Shown piece by piece: positions 52,614 to 62,595 of a stretch of DNA of 64,000 bases. Each line of letters starts with the position of its first letter. The first letter of the stretch is position 1. Source of the DNA: Paenibacillus sp. PastM-3 (GTDB taxonomy: Bacteria; Bacillota; Bacilli; Paenibacillales; Paenibacillaceae); assembly GCF_029893965.1 (NCBI RefSeq), contig NZ_JARXXP010000004.1, forward strand, positions 62,001 to 126,000. The letters run 5' to 3'. Below the pieces are notes generated by a model that saw only the letters and a program-made list of their open reading frames with translations, had not been told where the DNA came from and did not search any database. The translations under genes were made by a program, and so were the position numbers.

Positions 52614-53621
52614 ATGAACGATCTGCAGTTCGATTCCGCCCGTCCGCTCGATTTAGTCGCCGTCGGCCGGCTCTGTATTGACCTTAATGCCAATGAAACC
52701 GGAAGGCCTATGGAAGAGACCATGACGTTCACCAAATATGTCGGCGGCTCTCCGGCCAATATCATAATCGGAACGGCGCGGCTGGGCATGCGCACCGGCT
52801 TCATCGGTAAGCTGGCTGATGATCAGATGGGCCGGTTTATCCGGAGCTATCTGCAAAAGGACGGCATTGACGACAGCCAGGTGTGCGTTGATCATACCGG
52901 TGCTGTGACTGGGCTTGCTTTTACAGAAATCAAGAGTCCCCAGGAATGCAGCATCCTGATGTACCGCGATAACGTGGCAGACCTGCTGCTGAATACAGAT
53001 GAGATTTCAGAGGAATATATCAGCCAGGCCAAGGCGCTGCTGATCTCCGGCACCGCACTGGCACAGAGCCCTTCCCGCGAAGCGGTGTTTCTGGCACTCG
53101 AATTTGCCCGCAGACATAATGTGACTGTATTTTTCGACCTCGATTATCGCCCTTATACCTGGAAATCTGCCGCCGAAACGGCTGTCTACTATAATCTGGC
53201 CGCAGAGAAATGCGACTGCATCATCGGCACCCGCGAGGAATTTAACATGATGGAGAATCTGTACAATGTGACAGATGCCGATGACGAGGCAACGGCTGCC
53301 CGCTGGTTCTCGCAGCAGGCGAAGCTGGTTGTAATCAAGCACGGCGGAAGCGGCTCGATTGCCTATACGGCAGACGGCCTGAATCACCGGAGCGGGATTT
53401 TCCCGGCCAAGGTGCTGAAGACCTTCGGCGCAGGCGACTCCTACGCCTCAGCTTTCATCCACAGCCTGATGCAGGGCGACAGTGTCAGTGAAGCTATGCG
53501 GCGCGGCAGCGCATCGGCTTCGATTGTAATCTCGCGGCACAGCTGCTCGGATGCGATGCCGACCCTGGAAGAGCTGGAGGCCTTCCTGCAGTCCAATAAA
53601 GAAGTTGTCTCCGGTGCTTAG
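52614..53621 (+). CDS. iolC: 5-dehydro-2-deoxygluconokinase
   Basis: 335-residue PfkB-family kinase that phosphorylates 5-dehydro-2-deoxy-gluconate. Visible motifs are VAVGRLCIDLNAN, YVGGSPANIIIGTARLG and the catalytic TFGAGDSYASAFIHSLM (Asp275). ATG 52614 lies about eight bases after AAGGAGG; the frame stays open upstream to 52518 without a ribosome site. First gene of iolC-iolA-iolD-iolE, behind a promoter with both a LacI-type operator and a cre box. Confidence 0.94.
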   Translation: MNDLQFDSARPLDLVAVGRLCIDLNANETGRPMEETMTFTKYVGGSPANIIIGTARLGMRTGFIGKLADDQMGRFIRSYLQKDGIDDSQVCVDHTGAVTGLAFTEIKSPQECSILMYRDNVADLLLNTDEISEEYISQAKALLISGTALAQSPSREAVFLALEFARRHNVTVFFDLDYRPYTWKSAAETAVYYNLAAEKCDCIIGTREEFNMMENLYNVTDADDEATAARWFSQQAKLVVIKHGGSGSIAYTADGLNHRSGIFPAKVLKTFGAGDSYASAFIHSLMQGDSVSEAMRRGSASASIVISRHSCSDAMPTLEELEAFLQSNKEVVSGA

Positions 53622-53654
53622 TCCGTTTTAGGAAGCAGATCAGCAGCGGTTTTT

Positions 53655-53750
53655 AAAAGATAAGAAAGTATATCTTTCAGGTATACTTTATCCTTATCTT
53701 TCGCGCAGAAACGGATACCGTCCTTTTAAGGACGGCGTAGCCGTTTCAAC
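53655..53750 (+). repeat. Double-hairpin element between iolC and iolA
   Basis: First hairpin: AAGATAAGAAAGTATA with TATACTTTATCCTTATCTT (about 53657-53702). Second: GAAACGGATACCGTCC-TTTTAA-GGACGGCGTAGCCGTTTC (about 53709-53748). The shape suggests a dispersed intergenic repeat or an mRNA processing or attenuation element inside the operon. No T-tract follows the second hairpin, so full termination is unlikely. Confidence 0.6.
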
Positions 53751-53808
53751 TTGTACAGTGAACGATTAGCAGCATCCATATCAACAGAGATGAAGGAGTG
53801 GACAAAAA

Positions 53809-55269
53809 ATGGCACAGCAAAACGTAGAAGTACTGAAAAACTATATTGGCGGAGAATGGGTTGAGGCAAAAAGCGAGCAGACGGAACCGGTGTTCAATCC
53901 GGCTTCCGGCGAAGAGCTGGCCAGAGTTCCGCTGTCTGGAAGAGAGGATGTTGACCGGGCGGTGGCTGCGGCCGAGGAGGCTTTTGCCGGCTGGTCGAAG
54001 ACCCCGGTGCCGCGGCGGGCGCGGATTCTTTTTAAATATCAGCAGCTGCTGGTGGATAATTGGGAGGAGCTGGCGAGAACCATTACGCTGGAGAACGGAA
54101 AAAGCTATAAAGAAGCTTACGGCGAGGTACAGCGCGGCATTGAGTGTGTCGAATTCGCGGCGGGCGCGCCTACACTGATGATGGGACGGCAGCTGCCGGA
54201 TATTGCAACCGGAATCGAATCAGGAATGTACCGCTATCCGATCGGGGTCATCGGCGGGATCACTCCGTTTAATTTTCCGATGATGGTTCCCTGCTGGATG
54301 TTCCCGCTCGCGATAGCCTGCGGCAATACCTTTGTACTGAAGCCGTCCGAGCGTACCCCGCTGCTGGCGGCACGTCTGGCAGAACTGCTGGAGCAAGCGG
54401 GACTGCCAAAAGGTGTACTCAATGTGGTCAACGGTGCGCATGATGTGGTTAACGGGCTGCTGGAGCACCCTGGCGTTAAGGCGATTTCTTTTGTCGGATC
54501 ACAGCCGGTAGCGGAATATGTCTATAAAAAAGGAACAGAGCACCTGAAACGGGTTCAGGCGCTGGCCGGGGCCAAAAACCACTCCATCGTACTGGCGGAC
54601 GCCGATCTTGAGGCATCAGCTACACAGATTATCAACGCTGCCTTCGGTTCTGCCGGAGAGCGCTGCATGGCCTGTTCTGTAGTCACTGTACAAGAAGAGG
54701 TGGCTGACGAGCTGATCTCGATCCTGCTGCGCGAGTGCGGGAAGATGACTATCGGGGGCGGGCTGGAGGAAGATACCTTCCTGGGACCGGTTATCCGCCA
54801 GGGGCATAAGGACAAAACGGTTGCTTACATCGAGCAGGGTGTAGCCGAAGGAGCAAAGCTGCTTAGAGATGGCCGGGAAGATGCTGCGGCTGCGGGTCAG
54901 GGCTATTTTGTCGGACCTACGTTATTTGATGAAGTAACCAAAGAGATGAAGATCTGGCAGGAAGAAATCTTTGCACCGGTCCTGTCCATTGTGCGGGTCA
55001 AAGGTGTAGAGGATGCTGTAGAGCTTGCCAACGCTTCGCGGTTTGCGAACGGGGCTTGTATCTTTACAAATGACGGAGGGAAAGTCCGCTACTTCCGTGA
55101 AAATATCGAGTCGGGCATGCTGGGTGTCAATGTAGGCGTACCGGCTCCGATGGCCTTCTTCCCGTTCTCCGGCTGGAAGGATTCCTTCTACGGTGATCTG
55201 CATGCGAACGGCACCGACGGAGTTGAATTCTATACGCGCAAAAAGGTTGTCACTGCCCGCTGGCAGTAA
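53809..55269 (+). CDS. iolA: Methylmalonate-semialdehyde / malonate-semialdehyde dehydrogenase (acylating)
   Basis: 486 residues. Aldehyde dehydrogenase fold with [10 protein letters not shown] at the start, [38 protein letters not shown] and the catalytic Cys286 in [14 protein letters not shown]. It converts malonate semialdehyde to acetyl-CoA and CO2, the last step of inositol breakdown. The start follows GAAGGAGTGGACAAAAA. 187 bases with a double hairpin separate it from iolC; 24 bases separate it from iolD. Confidence 0.94.
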   Translation: MAQQNVEVLKNYIGGEWVEAKSEQTEPVFNPASGEELARVPLSGREDVDRAVAAAEEAFAGWSKTPVPRRARILFKYQQLLVDNWEELARTITLENGKSYKEAYGEVQRGIECVEFAAGAPTLMMGRQLPDIATGIESGMYRYPIGVIGGITPFNFPMMVPCWMFPLAIACGNTFVLKPSERTPLLAARLAELLEQAGLPKGVLNVVNGAHDVVNGLLEHPGVKAISFVGSQPVAEYVYKKGTEHLKRVQALAGAKNHSIVLADADLEASATQIINAAFGSAGERCMACSVVTVQEEVADELISILLRECGKMTIGGGLEEDTFLGPVIRQGHKDKTVAYIEQGVAEGAKLLRDGREDAAAAGQGYFVGPTLFDEVTKEMKIWQEEIFAPVLSIVRVKGVEDAVELANASRFANGACIFTNDGGKVRYFRENIESGMLGVNVGVPAPMAFFPFSGWKDSFYGDLHANGTDGVEFYTRKKVVTARWQ

Positions 55270-55293
55270 CCATAGAAGAAGGGTGGAACTCAA

Positions 55294-57327
55294 GTGGAAC
55301 GGATCAGATTAACAACGGCGCAGGCGCTGGTGAAGTTTCTGAATGAGCAGTATGTCGATTTCGGCAACGGGCCGGAGCGCTTCGTAGAGGGTGTATTTAC
55401 TGTTTTCGGCCACGGCAACGTGCTTGGTCTGGGACAGGCGCTGCAGGAGGCCCCGGGCGGATTAAAGATTTTTCAGGGCCGTAATGAGCAGGGGATGGTG
55501 CATGCGGCGACTGCTTTTGCCAAACAGAGCCGGCGGCGGCGGATTATGGCCTGTACGGCCTCCGTCGGTCCGGGATCGGCCAATATGCTGACGGCTGCCG
55601 CGACAGCGACGGCGAATCAGATTCCCGTCCTGCTGCTGCCGGGGGATACCTTTGCGACCCGCCAGCCCGATCCGGTGCTGCAGCAGATGGAGCATACGTA
55701 CAACCTGTCGATTACGGTCAACGATGCCTTCAAGGCTGTAAGCAAATACTGGGATCGGATTTACCGGCCGGAGCAGCTGATGTCGGCACTGCTGAATGCC
55801 ATGCGGGTGCTCACCGATCAGGCTGACACCGGGGCGGTGACGATCGCGCTGCCGCAGGATATTCAGGGTGAGGCTTGGGATTATCCGGCCGACTTCTTCC
55901 GCAGACGCGTTCATAAGATTGCCCGCCGGCTGCCGCATCCGGATGAAATTGCGGCGGCGGCGGAGCTGATCGCGAGCAAGCATCGTCCGCTGCTGGTCTG
56001 CGGCGGCGGCGTCCGCTACAGCGTTGCCGGAGCTGCGCTGCGCGATTTCGCGGAGAAGTTCGCCATTCCGTTCGGCGAGACGCAGGCTGGCAAAAGCGCT
56101 GTTGCCAGCGACTTCGCCTACAACCTGGGCGGCCTGGGCGTAACCGGCAACGGCTGCGCCAATACGCTTGCAGCGGAGGCCGATCTGGTTATCGGCGCCG
56201 GCACCCGGTTCACCGATTTCACCACAGGCTCGAAGAGCCTGTTCGCCCATCCCGGCGTGGAATTTGTGACGCTTAACGCGTCGCCATACCATGCAGCCAA
56301 GCTGGATGCGCTGGCAGTGGTGTGCGATGCTGCCGAAGGTCTGAAAGCGTTATCTGTTGCGCTTGAGCAACGCGGCTATCGTTCCGCTTTTACGGATGAG
56401 ATCACGGAGGCAAAGCAGGCTTGGGCGGCGGAAAGAGCGCGGCTGGCCGGTGTTGAATACCGGGCAGGCGGTGCAGCTGCAGTTGTTGAAGCCGTGGCAG
56501 AGGCAGCGGGTGTAGCCGGGTGTGCTGCAGCTTCCGGCGCGGCTGCAGCTGTGCAGGGAGATGAAGCGGCACCATTTGTGCCTGAGATTGCCGGTCATCT
56601 TGACGACAAGCTGCCTGAGTATGCCGGGGTGCTGAACACCTCGCTTACACAGACGCAGGTGCTTGCCATCATTAATGAGCTCATTCCGCAGGATGCGATC
56701 GTTATTGGAGCGGCAGGCAGTCTGCCGGGAGATATGCAGCGGATGTGGGAATCCGCTGTGCCGGATACTTACCATATGGAATACGGCTTCTCCTGCATGG
56801 GCTATGAAATCGCCGGAGCACTCGGCATCAAGCTGGCTGAGCCGGAGCGCGAGGTTTATGCTCTGGTCGGAGACGGCAGCTACCAGATGATGCATTCCGA
56901 GCTGGTGACCAGCCTGCAGGAGAATAGGAAGATCAACGTCCTTCTGCTAGACAATGCAGGCTTCGGCTGCATCAACAATCTGCAGATGGAGCAAGGCCTG
57001 GACAGCATGGCGACGGAATTCCGCCGCCGGGGAGCGGACGGCCAGCTGAGCGGTGAGCTGATGCTGATCGACTACGCAGCGAGCGCAGCCGGTTACGGGG
57101 TCGAGACCTTCCGGGCGGCGACAGCGGAGCAGCTGCGCAGCGCTCTGGAGGCGGCAAGGAAGAGTGAGAAATCCACGCTGATCGACATCAAGGTGCTGCC
57201 CAAGACGATGACCCACGGATACGGTGCCTGGTGGCATGTCGGCGTGGCGGAAGTGTCGGGCAAGGAGAGCGTACAGGCGGCTTACGGTCAGAAATTGAGC
57301 GGGCTGGAGAAGGCGCGCAGCTACTAA
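55294..57327 (+). CDS. iolD: 3D-(3,5/4)-trihydroxycyclohexane-1,2-dione hydrolase
   Basis: 677-residue thiamine-diphosphate enzyme opening the ring of the inosose dehydration product. The N-terminal Glu region is [20 protein letters not shown]. The ThDP/Mg motif is [20 protein letters not shown], with [11 protein letters not shown] after it. Between about residues 386 and 427 there is an Ala-rich insert ([20 protein letters not shown]) at the linker between the central and C-terminal domains, absent from the Bacillus protein as remembered. Start GTG 55294 after AAGAAGGGTGGA. Confidence 0.94.
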   Translation: MERIRLTTAQALVKFLNEQYVDFGNGPERFVEGVFTVFGHGNVLGLGQALQEAPGGLKIFQGRNEQGMVHAATAFAKQSRRRRIMACTASVGPGSANMLTAAATATANQIPVLLLPGDTFATRQPDPVLQQMEHTYNLSITVNDAFKAVSKYWDRIYRPEQLMSALLNAMRVLTDQADTGAVTIALPQDIQGEAWDYPADFFRRRVHKIARRLPHPDEIAAAAELIASKHRPLLVCGGGVRYSVAGAALRDFAEKFAIPFGETQAGKSAVASDFAYNLGGLGVTGNGCANTLAAEADLVIGAGTRFTDFTTGSKSLFAHPGVEFVTLNASPYHAAKLDALAVVCDAAEGLKALSVALEQRGYRSAFTDEITEAKQAWAAERARLAGVEYRAGGAAAVVEAVAEAAGVAGCAAASGAAAAVQGDEAAPFVPEIAGHLDDKLPEYAGVLNTSLTQTQVLAIINELIPQDAIVIGAAGSLPGDMQRMWESAVPDTYHMEYGFSCMGYEIAGALGIKLAEPEREVYALVGDGSYQMMHSELVTSLQENRKINVLLLDNAGFGCINNLQMEQGLDSMATEFRRRGADGQLSGELMLIDYAASAAGYGVETFRAATAEQLRSALEAARKSEKSTLIDIKVLPKTMTHGYGAWWHVGVAEVSGKESVQAAYGQKLSGLEKARSY

Positions 57328-57405
57328 CGCTGCCGGAGCTGCAACGGGCTGAAGCGACCGCCCGGAGCCGGCCATACCAGTCATAATGGAAGGGGAAGAA
57401 CATTG

Positions 57406-58302
57406 ATGTTCAAAGAAGAGGCGGTCCGGCTGGCGATTGCACCCATTGCCTGGACCAATGATGATATGCCTGAGCTGGGCAGGGGCAACACCTTTGAGCA
57501 GTGCATCAGCGAGATGGCACTTGCCGGTTTTCAAGGCAGCGAGGTCGGCAACAAGTATCCCCGCTCTCCGGAGGTGCTGCACCGGGCACTCGGGCTGCGC
57601 GGTCTGCAGATTGCCAGCGCCTGGTTCAGCGCGCATCTGACGGTGCGGCCGTACGAAGAGACGGCTGAAGCCTTTGTTGCACACCGCGACTTTTTGCACG
57701 CGATGGGGGCCAAGGTCATTGTCGTCTCCGAGCAGGGCCGGAGCATCCAGGGGCAGATGGATACGCCGCTGTTTGATGCCAAGCCTGTCTTTACAGAAGA
57801 CGAGTGGGCGCTACTCGCTGAAGGCTTGGGCAAGCTGGGCCGTCGGGCTGCCGAAAAAGGAATGGCGATTGTCTATCATCACCACATGGGCACCGGAGTA
57901 CAGACGGCTGCGGAAATTGCCCGGCTGATGGAGCTTACAGATCCGGCTGAGATATCCCTGCTGTTTGATACCGGACATCTGGCTTTTTCCGGAGAAAATC
58001 CGCTCGAGGTGCTGCGCGCCCATCTGCCGCGGATCAGGCATGTTCATTTAAAGGACATCCGTCCGGAAGTGGTACGGCGTGTTATTGCCGAGAAGCTAAG
58101 CTTCCTGCAGGCGGTAAAAGCGGGTGCGTTCACTGTGCCTGGGGATGGCTGCATCGAATTCGCCGATATTTTTGCTGAACTGGCCGGTTCGTCCTATACG
58201 GGCTGGTTCGTAGTTGAGGCGGAGCAGGACCCGGCACTGGCCGATCCGCTGGAATATGCGATCAAGGCGCGGAAGTATATCCGGGAAACCAGCGGGCTGT
58301 AA
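57406..58302 (+). CDS. iolE: Myo-inosose-2 dehydratase
   Basis: 298-residue TIM-barrel metal enzyme that dehydrates 2-keto-myo-inositol. Motifs are [46 protein letters not shown] and [11 protein letters not shown]. The start is ATG 57406, or TTG 57403 just before it, after GGAAGGGGAAG. Last gene of the iolCADE unit. No inositol transporter is seen in the window. Confidence 0.93.
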   Translation: MFKEEAVRLAIAPIAWTNDDMPELGRGNTFEQCISEMALAGFQGSEVGNKYPRSPEVLHRALGLRGLQIASAWFSAHLTVRPYEETAEAFVAHRDFLHAMGAKVIVVSEQGRSIQGQMDTPLFDAKPVFTEDEWALLAEGLGKLGRRAAEKGMAIVYHHHMGTGVQTAAEIARLMELTDPAEISLLFDTGHLAFSGENPLEVLRAHLPRIRHVHLKDIRPEVVRRVIAEKLSFLQAVKAGAFTVPGDGCIEFADIFAELAGSSYTGWFVVEAEQDPALADPLEYAIKARKYIRETSGL

Positions 58303-58821
58303 GTTAGCGATTGCTGACGGAAGGCCGGCGGGAGATTGGCGCTCCCAGCCGGCCGAGCCGGCAGGGTTTTGTTGCGAAGGTGTAATAACAAGGTGTAATA
58401 ACAAGGTGCAAAGAGTAAAGGAAGCGCGCCGGAGACAGGGTAATGTGAGCCAGTGTAAAGGGGTGCCAGGCCCAGGGATATAGAAGCTGAGGTCCAGAAT
58501 GTAGAGTCCGGGATGCGCGTGATGAGGGTGTAAGGTAGGGTAGGGCTGCATGGTGTAAAGTGAAGGTCAGGTAAGGGTCAAGCTGAAAATGCGAACTGGA
58601 AGGCACCATAATATGCCTGTTATCCAGTACCAGAATTAAGTCGGCGTGCTCGAGGGCAGAGAGGCGGTGAGTGGATATCAGCGTATGGGCTACGGGCTGG
58701 AGTGCGGCTTTAAACATCACTCCGAATGCGCTGGGTGGCGGAAGTACAATTTGTCTGCTTATTCCAATAGCTGGTGAAAATAGCTGCGGGTAGACAGATT
58801 TTGCCTCAGCGCGCGTGCGAA
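58303..58821 (+). other. Long non-coding region after iolE
   Basis: No credible gene on either strand. There is a short duplication GGTGTAATAACAAGGTGTAA at about 58379-58407. Weak coding-like frames on the minus strand lack ribosome sites. Confidence 0.45.
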
Positions 58822-59261
58822 CGGGAAAAATCCCCTTACCGGCGCCCAGCCAGTGGCTGCAACGCCCCAATAAGGGGAAAAATCCCCTTACCGGCGCCCA
58901 GCCAGTGGCTGCAACGCCTCAATAAGGGGAAAAATCCCCTTAACGGCGCCCACCAGTGGCTGCAATGCCTCAATAAGGGGAAAAATCCCCTTAACGGCGC
59001 CCAGCCAGTGGCTGCAACGCCCCAATAAGGGGAAAAATCCCCTTAACGGCGCCCAGCCTGTGGCTGCAACGCCCCAATAAGGGGAAAAATCCCCTTAACG
59101 GCGCCCAGCCTGTGGCTGTATCGCCCCAATAAGGGGAAAAATCCCCTTAACGGCGCCCAACCTGTGGCTGCAACGCCTCAATAAGGGGAAAAATCCCCTT
59201 AACGGCGCCCAACCTGTGGCTGCAACGCCTCAACCTTAACGGCGCCCAGCCAGTGGCTGCT
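58822..59261 (+). repeat. Tandem 52-bp palindromic repeat, about 8.5 copies
   Basis: Units start near 58822, 58874, 58926, 58977, 59029, 59081, 59133 and 59185, followed by a partial copy. Most carry the perfect hairpin AAGGGGAAAAATCCCCTT followed by AACGGCGCCCAGCC(A/T)GTGG and CTGCAACGCC(C/T)CAAT. Spacing is 52 bases (once 51). There is no variable spacer, so it is not a CRISPR array. Confidence 0.92.
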
Positions 59262-59700
59262 GCACTGAGTTAGCGAGCACCTGCCCCGACACCGCATCTA
59301 TCAAGAGCGGCGGCCAAAGCTTACTCTCTTGGCAGGCAGTGCAGAGCCAACTTTGTGCTCGAATTTAATAGTTTCAAACCTATCACCCGTCAGGGTGATT
59401 TTCTGCTGTGCGGGAACTGTTCGGAAACAGCGGAAGTCCCGCTTTTCTGTGTTTTCCCGTGTATCCGTCATATTAATACCATGCTATCTTCAATCTATGG
59501 GAATCGATCCCTATCAATCCCTATCAATCAGAATATATACCTACTATCCCGCCCTGCACTGATTCCGCCACCCTAACCGGCTCTCCTCCACAGCGGAATC
59601 TTGTGGCTGCATCAGGTTTCTTCCTATAGTGTCTGTCATGCAGAACGGGGAAGAAATAATAACCAGTAAATGTCAATTTTACCCGTTGGCCGGGCTCGGG
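59262..59700 (+). other. Non-coding leader with a small hairpin
   Basis: ATCACCC-GTC-AGGGTGAT followed by TTTCTG lies at 59382-59404 and may be a terminator. CCCTATCAAT occurs twice near 59510-59529. No gene seen. Confidence 0.45.
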
Positions 59701-59707
59701 AAGCATG

Positions 59708-59716
59708 TGCTATAAT
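59708..59716 (+). promoter_or_regulatory. Extended -10 promoter of the AraC sensor gene
   Basis: TGCTATAAT is a full extended -10. TTGGCC lies 19 bases upstream of the TATAAT as a weak -35. The leader to the start codon is about 200 bases long. Confidence 0.6.
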
Positions 59717-59924
59717 GGCAGAAATCCGAACATAGGCTCGTCTGTGATTCATAAGCCTTTATATTGATTAACCTTATTAAGGTTTCATCTTTTTCCTGCA
59801 GAAACGGACCCTTTCCATGAAAGGACGCAGTCTTAATTATAAACAGCTGCCTTCCTGGCAGCATATGCACCTGAACGGCCGGACCGCGGCCTGGTATCCT
59901 AACGGTGGTGGAGGAGGTTGTCTA

Positions 59925-62174
59925 TTGTTTCGTACCTGGTATCGCCGATTACTGCTTTCTTATTTCCCTATTTTTCTGCTTACGGTGACGATTCTGATCT
60001 TCGCCTCGTTTGTATTTATTAATGATATCTCCCGGATGGAAACGAAAAAGGCAGACCGGATCTCAGCCAGCTACCTCATGGATAATATTGATAAGACGAT
60101 CAGGGAAGTGGAGCTGTCCGTGCTGGAGTCAGTGGAGCGCAGTGATGTCTACAAGCAGTATTTCAATAACGCCGGCAAGCCGGATACCGGATCTGTTTAT
60201 GCGGTTGCCCAGAGTCTGCGCAGCCTCACCCATGCGTCCTCCTACATTCAGTCTGTTTATCTTTATGACAAAATTAATGAAAGCGTTTTAACAGAAACTG
60301 GATTAAAAGATCTATCCGGCTTTATAGACGAAGACTGGATCAGACAGATCACCTCCGGCCCGCTGCCGGAAGGCTGGCAGCCTGTCCGCAACTATAAGAC
60401 GGAACTGGTGCAGCGTACACCGATACGTGTGCTTACGATTAACAAGGCGATGCCGCTGCCCTTCGGCTCTGAGGGAGTGCTGGTCATCAATGTCAAAATG
60501 AGCGGGATCGAGCAGCTTGTGGACAGTATGGTCAACCAGCAGCTCTCTTTCGTGACGATTCTGGGCGGCGATGGGAAGGTAGTGTACCAGGCCCATTCGG
60601 ACCACAGCGGTGCGGTGAGCGGCAAGCAGCTGAATACACTCCAGCTGAAGCGGCTCGGCTGGACCTTGGCGAGCGGAATCAAGGCGGGTAACCTGTTTGG
60701 CTGGGTATCCGTCGTTTCCTATCTATGGGTGGCTATTGCCATCGGGACGGTAATCTGCGCGATCTTTTACCTGGTCTATGTGACCCGGCGCAATTATAAA
60801 CCAATTCAGGTCATTATGAACCGCATTGAGGGTCACCAGATCAGGCGGATGGATCAGTCGACCGACAGGCCCGATGAGATGATGCTGATTGACGGGGTGC
60901 TGGAGGATCTGATTAACCACATGACCGACTATGACCGGAAAAGCCGGGAGAACCTGCTGCTGCAGCGCAGCAAGCTGTTCAACGATCTGCTGCACAGCGA
61001 GCGGCTGGATGATGTTATCGGCCGGCTGGCGGAGCTGTCCCCGCTTACGGGCGCCGATGCCGCTTCGCGTTTTACGGTGGTGCTCAGTGAAATTAACCGC
61101 TATGAGCGGGTTTTTGAGGAACGCTATACCCGGGGCGATCAGAATACGCTGAAGTTCGCCCTGATGAATGTGTTTCAGGAGCTTGCGCGTAACGCCGAGC
61201 TGCAGGGCTGGGCGGAATGGGTCGGAACCCGGCGGGTAGCGATTCTTTTCCTGTCGACCGGAAGCGATGAGGAAATGACCGAGCGGATTCGTCTCTTTGC
61301 CGAGAACTGCCGCTCGTGGGTGGAGCAGAATCTGCGGATTTCGCTCAGCTTCGGCATCGGTCCTACAGCAGCCGGGCCGGGCACGATCCGCGATTCCTAT
61401 GCGGCGGCCGAGCATGTTATGCAGCACAAGCTGCTGAGGAATGAGGATGTCGCCCTGGCTGAATACGGGGAGGCACGCCAGCCGCTGCTGGAGACTTATA
61501 CTTATCTGCAGATGATTGCCGAGTTCGTTAAGCAGTTCCGGATGTCGAGCGGTCAATGGCGGGAGCAGCTGGAGCGGATTTTTGAAGCATTTAAACAAAA
61601 TTTCCTCCAGGATGATGATATCCGCTCCCTGATCCAGGCGATGCTGCAGATGCTCAGCCGTGAGGTAGCCGTAATGTCGGAGGAGCTGCAGGATGAGCTG
61701 TCAGCAGAGAATGCCCAGATCCGGATGAAGGAGCTGGAGGAGGCCGAGTCCCTGGATGAGATGAAGGGGATTCTGCTTGAGTATCTGACCGATTTATTCC
61801 GCACTTATGTCTCGGCAAGTGAGACCAAGAGCTACCGGGCGATGGTCACCGAGATGAAAAATTATATTGAAGAGAACTTTGCCAATCCCGATCTTTCCCT
61901 CAAGCATCTGAGCGACCGGTTTCAGGTTTCGGGCAAGTATGCCAGCTATCTGTTCAAAACCGAATTTAAAATGAAGTTCGTCGACTTCGTTACGGAGCTG
62001 CGGATGAAGGAGGCCGAACAGCTGCTGGCGGAAACGGATTCCCCGCTTCAGGACATTGCGCTTCAGGTAGGCTATGCCAATGCGATTACATTCGGCCGGG
62101 TATTCAAACGGGTTGCCGGCATCACACCGGGGGATTACCGCCAGCTTAAACGCCGTGAATCGGGCAAAGCCTGA
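59925..62174 (+). CDS. Membrane AraC-family sensor-regulator
   Basis: 749 residues. A first transmembrane helix (about 10-33: LLLSYFPIFLLTVTILIFAS), an extracellular sensing region (about 34-265) and a second helix (about 268-290: VAIAIGTVICAIFYLVYVT) precede a long cytoplasmic part. Two C-terminal AraC helix-turn-helix units (about 650-745) are LSLKHLSDRFQVSGKYASYL and LQDIALQVGYANAITFGRVF, followed by GITPGDYRQLKR. TTG 59925 lies eight bases after GGAGGAGG and gives a normal N-terminal anchor; the open frame upstream to 59817 lacks a site. Such one-protein sensors usually control the adjacent ABC sugar transporter, here the lipoprotein gene downstream. Confidence 0.9.
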   Translation: MFRTWYRRLLLSYFPIFLLTVTILIFASFVFINDISRMETKKADRISASYLMDNIDKTIREVELSVLESVERSDVYKQYFNNAGKPDTGSVYAVAQSLRSLTHASSYIQSVYLYDKINESVLTETGLKDLSGFIDEDWIRQITSGPLPEGWQPVRNYKTELVQRTPIRVLTINKAMPLPFGSEGVLVINVKMSGIEQLVDSMVNQQLSFVTILGGDGKVVYQAHSDHSGAVSGKQLNTLQLKRLGWTLASGIKAGNLFGWVSVVSYLWVAIAIGTVICAIFYLVYVTRRNYKPIQVIMNRIEGHQIRRMDQSTDRPDEMMLIDGVLEDLINHMTDYDRKSRENLLLQRSKLFNDLLHSERLDDVIGRLAELSPLTGADAASRFTVVLSEINRYERVFEERYTRGDQNTLKFALMNVFQELARNAELQGWAEWVGTRRVAILFLSTGSDEEMTERIRLFAENCRSWVEQNLRISLSFGIGPTAAGPGTIRDSYAAAEHVMQHKLLRNEDVALAEYGEARQPLLETYTYLQMIAEFVKQFRMSSGQWREQLERIFEAFKQNFLQDDDIRSLIQAMLQMLSREVAVMSEELQDELSAENAQIRMKELEEAESLDEMKGILLEYLTDLFRTYVSASETKSYRAMVTEMKNYIEENFANPDLSLKHLSDRFQVSGKYASYLFKTEFKMKFVDFVTELRMKEAEQLLAETDSPLQDIALQVGYANAITFGRVFKRVAGITPGDYRQLKRRESGKA

Positions 62175-62254
62175 GGAGCAGGCCTGCTTCATATCCTTTA
62201 AATGACATACGCTATGCCTGCAGGAATACAGCTGACCGCAGTACTGTGAAACCA

Positions 62255-62317
62255 GCCGTATGATCGGCCCGCACACGCTTTTTAAGAGGGATGCGGGCCG
62301 ATCATACGGCCTTTTTT
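62255..62317 (+). terminator. Strong terminator after the AraC sensor gene
   Basis: A 19-base-pair perfect stem, GCCGTATGATCGGCCCGCA with TGCGGGCCGATCATACGGC, followed by T7. Confidence 0.93.
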
Positions 62318-62325
62318 TCGCCATT

Positions 62326-62339
62326 TGAAAGCGGTTTAT
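62326..62339 (+). promoter_or_regulatory. Candidate cre box before the solute-binding protein gene
   Basis: TGAAAGCGGTTTAT matches TGWAANCGNTNWCA at 12 of 14 positions, missing only the final CA. Confidence 0.4.
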
Positions 62340-62595
62340 CATACGAAAATGGTTGGTCGGATAAACCGGAAGTCCGAATTTCAGGCGTTTTTGCAATCCG
62401 AAACAGGTTTATTGTCAGACCTCAGGAAAGTGTGGAATACTGTGGTCATCCCGGAACGTTAAGCGGCCAGGCAGTAAAGGCGGCGTAAGCGTAAAAGTAT
62501 TCTTTTCTGAAGAAAGGCAGTACGGGAGCCCGGATGTGAGGTTGGGGGATTCATAAAGTCACCATTATAGCCGCAGAGGCGAAGGAGATGGCACA

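Noticed and set aside
55462..56292. 276-codon open frame antisense to iolD
   Set aside because: Antisense shadow of a G+C-rich conserved gene.
58822..59261. Possible CRISPR array (regular direct repeats)
   Set aside because: The whole 52-base unit is conserved with no variable spacers, and no cas genes are nearby.
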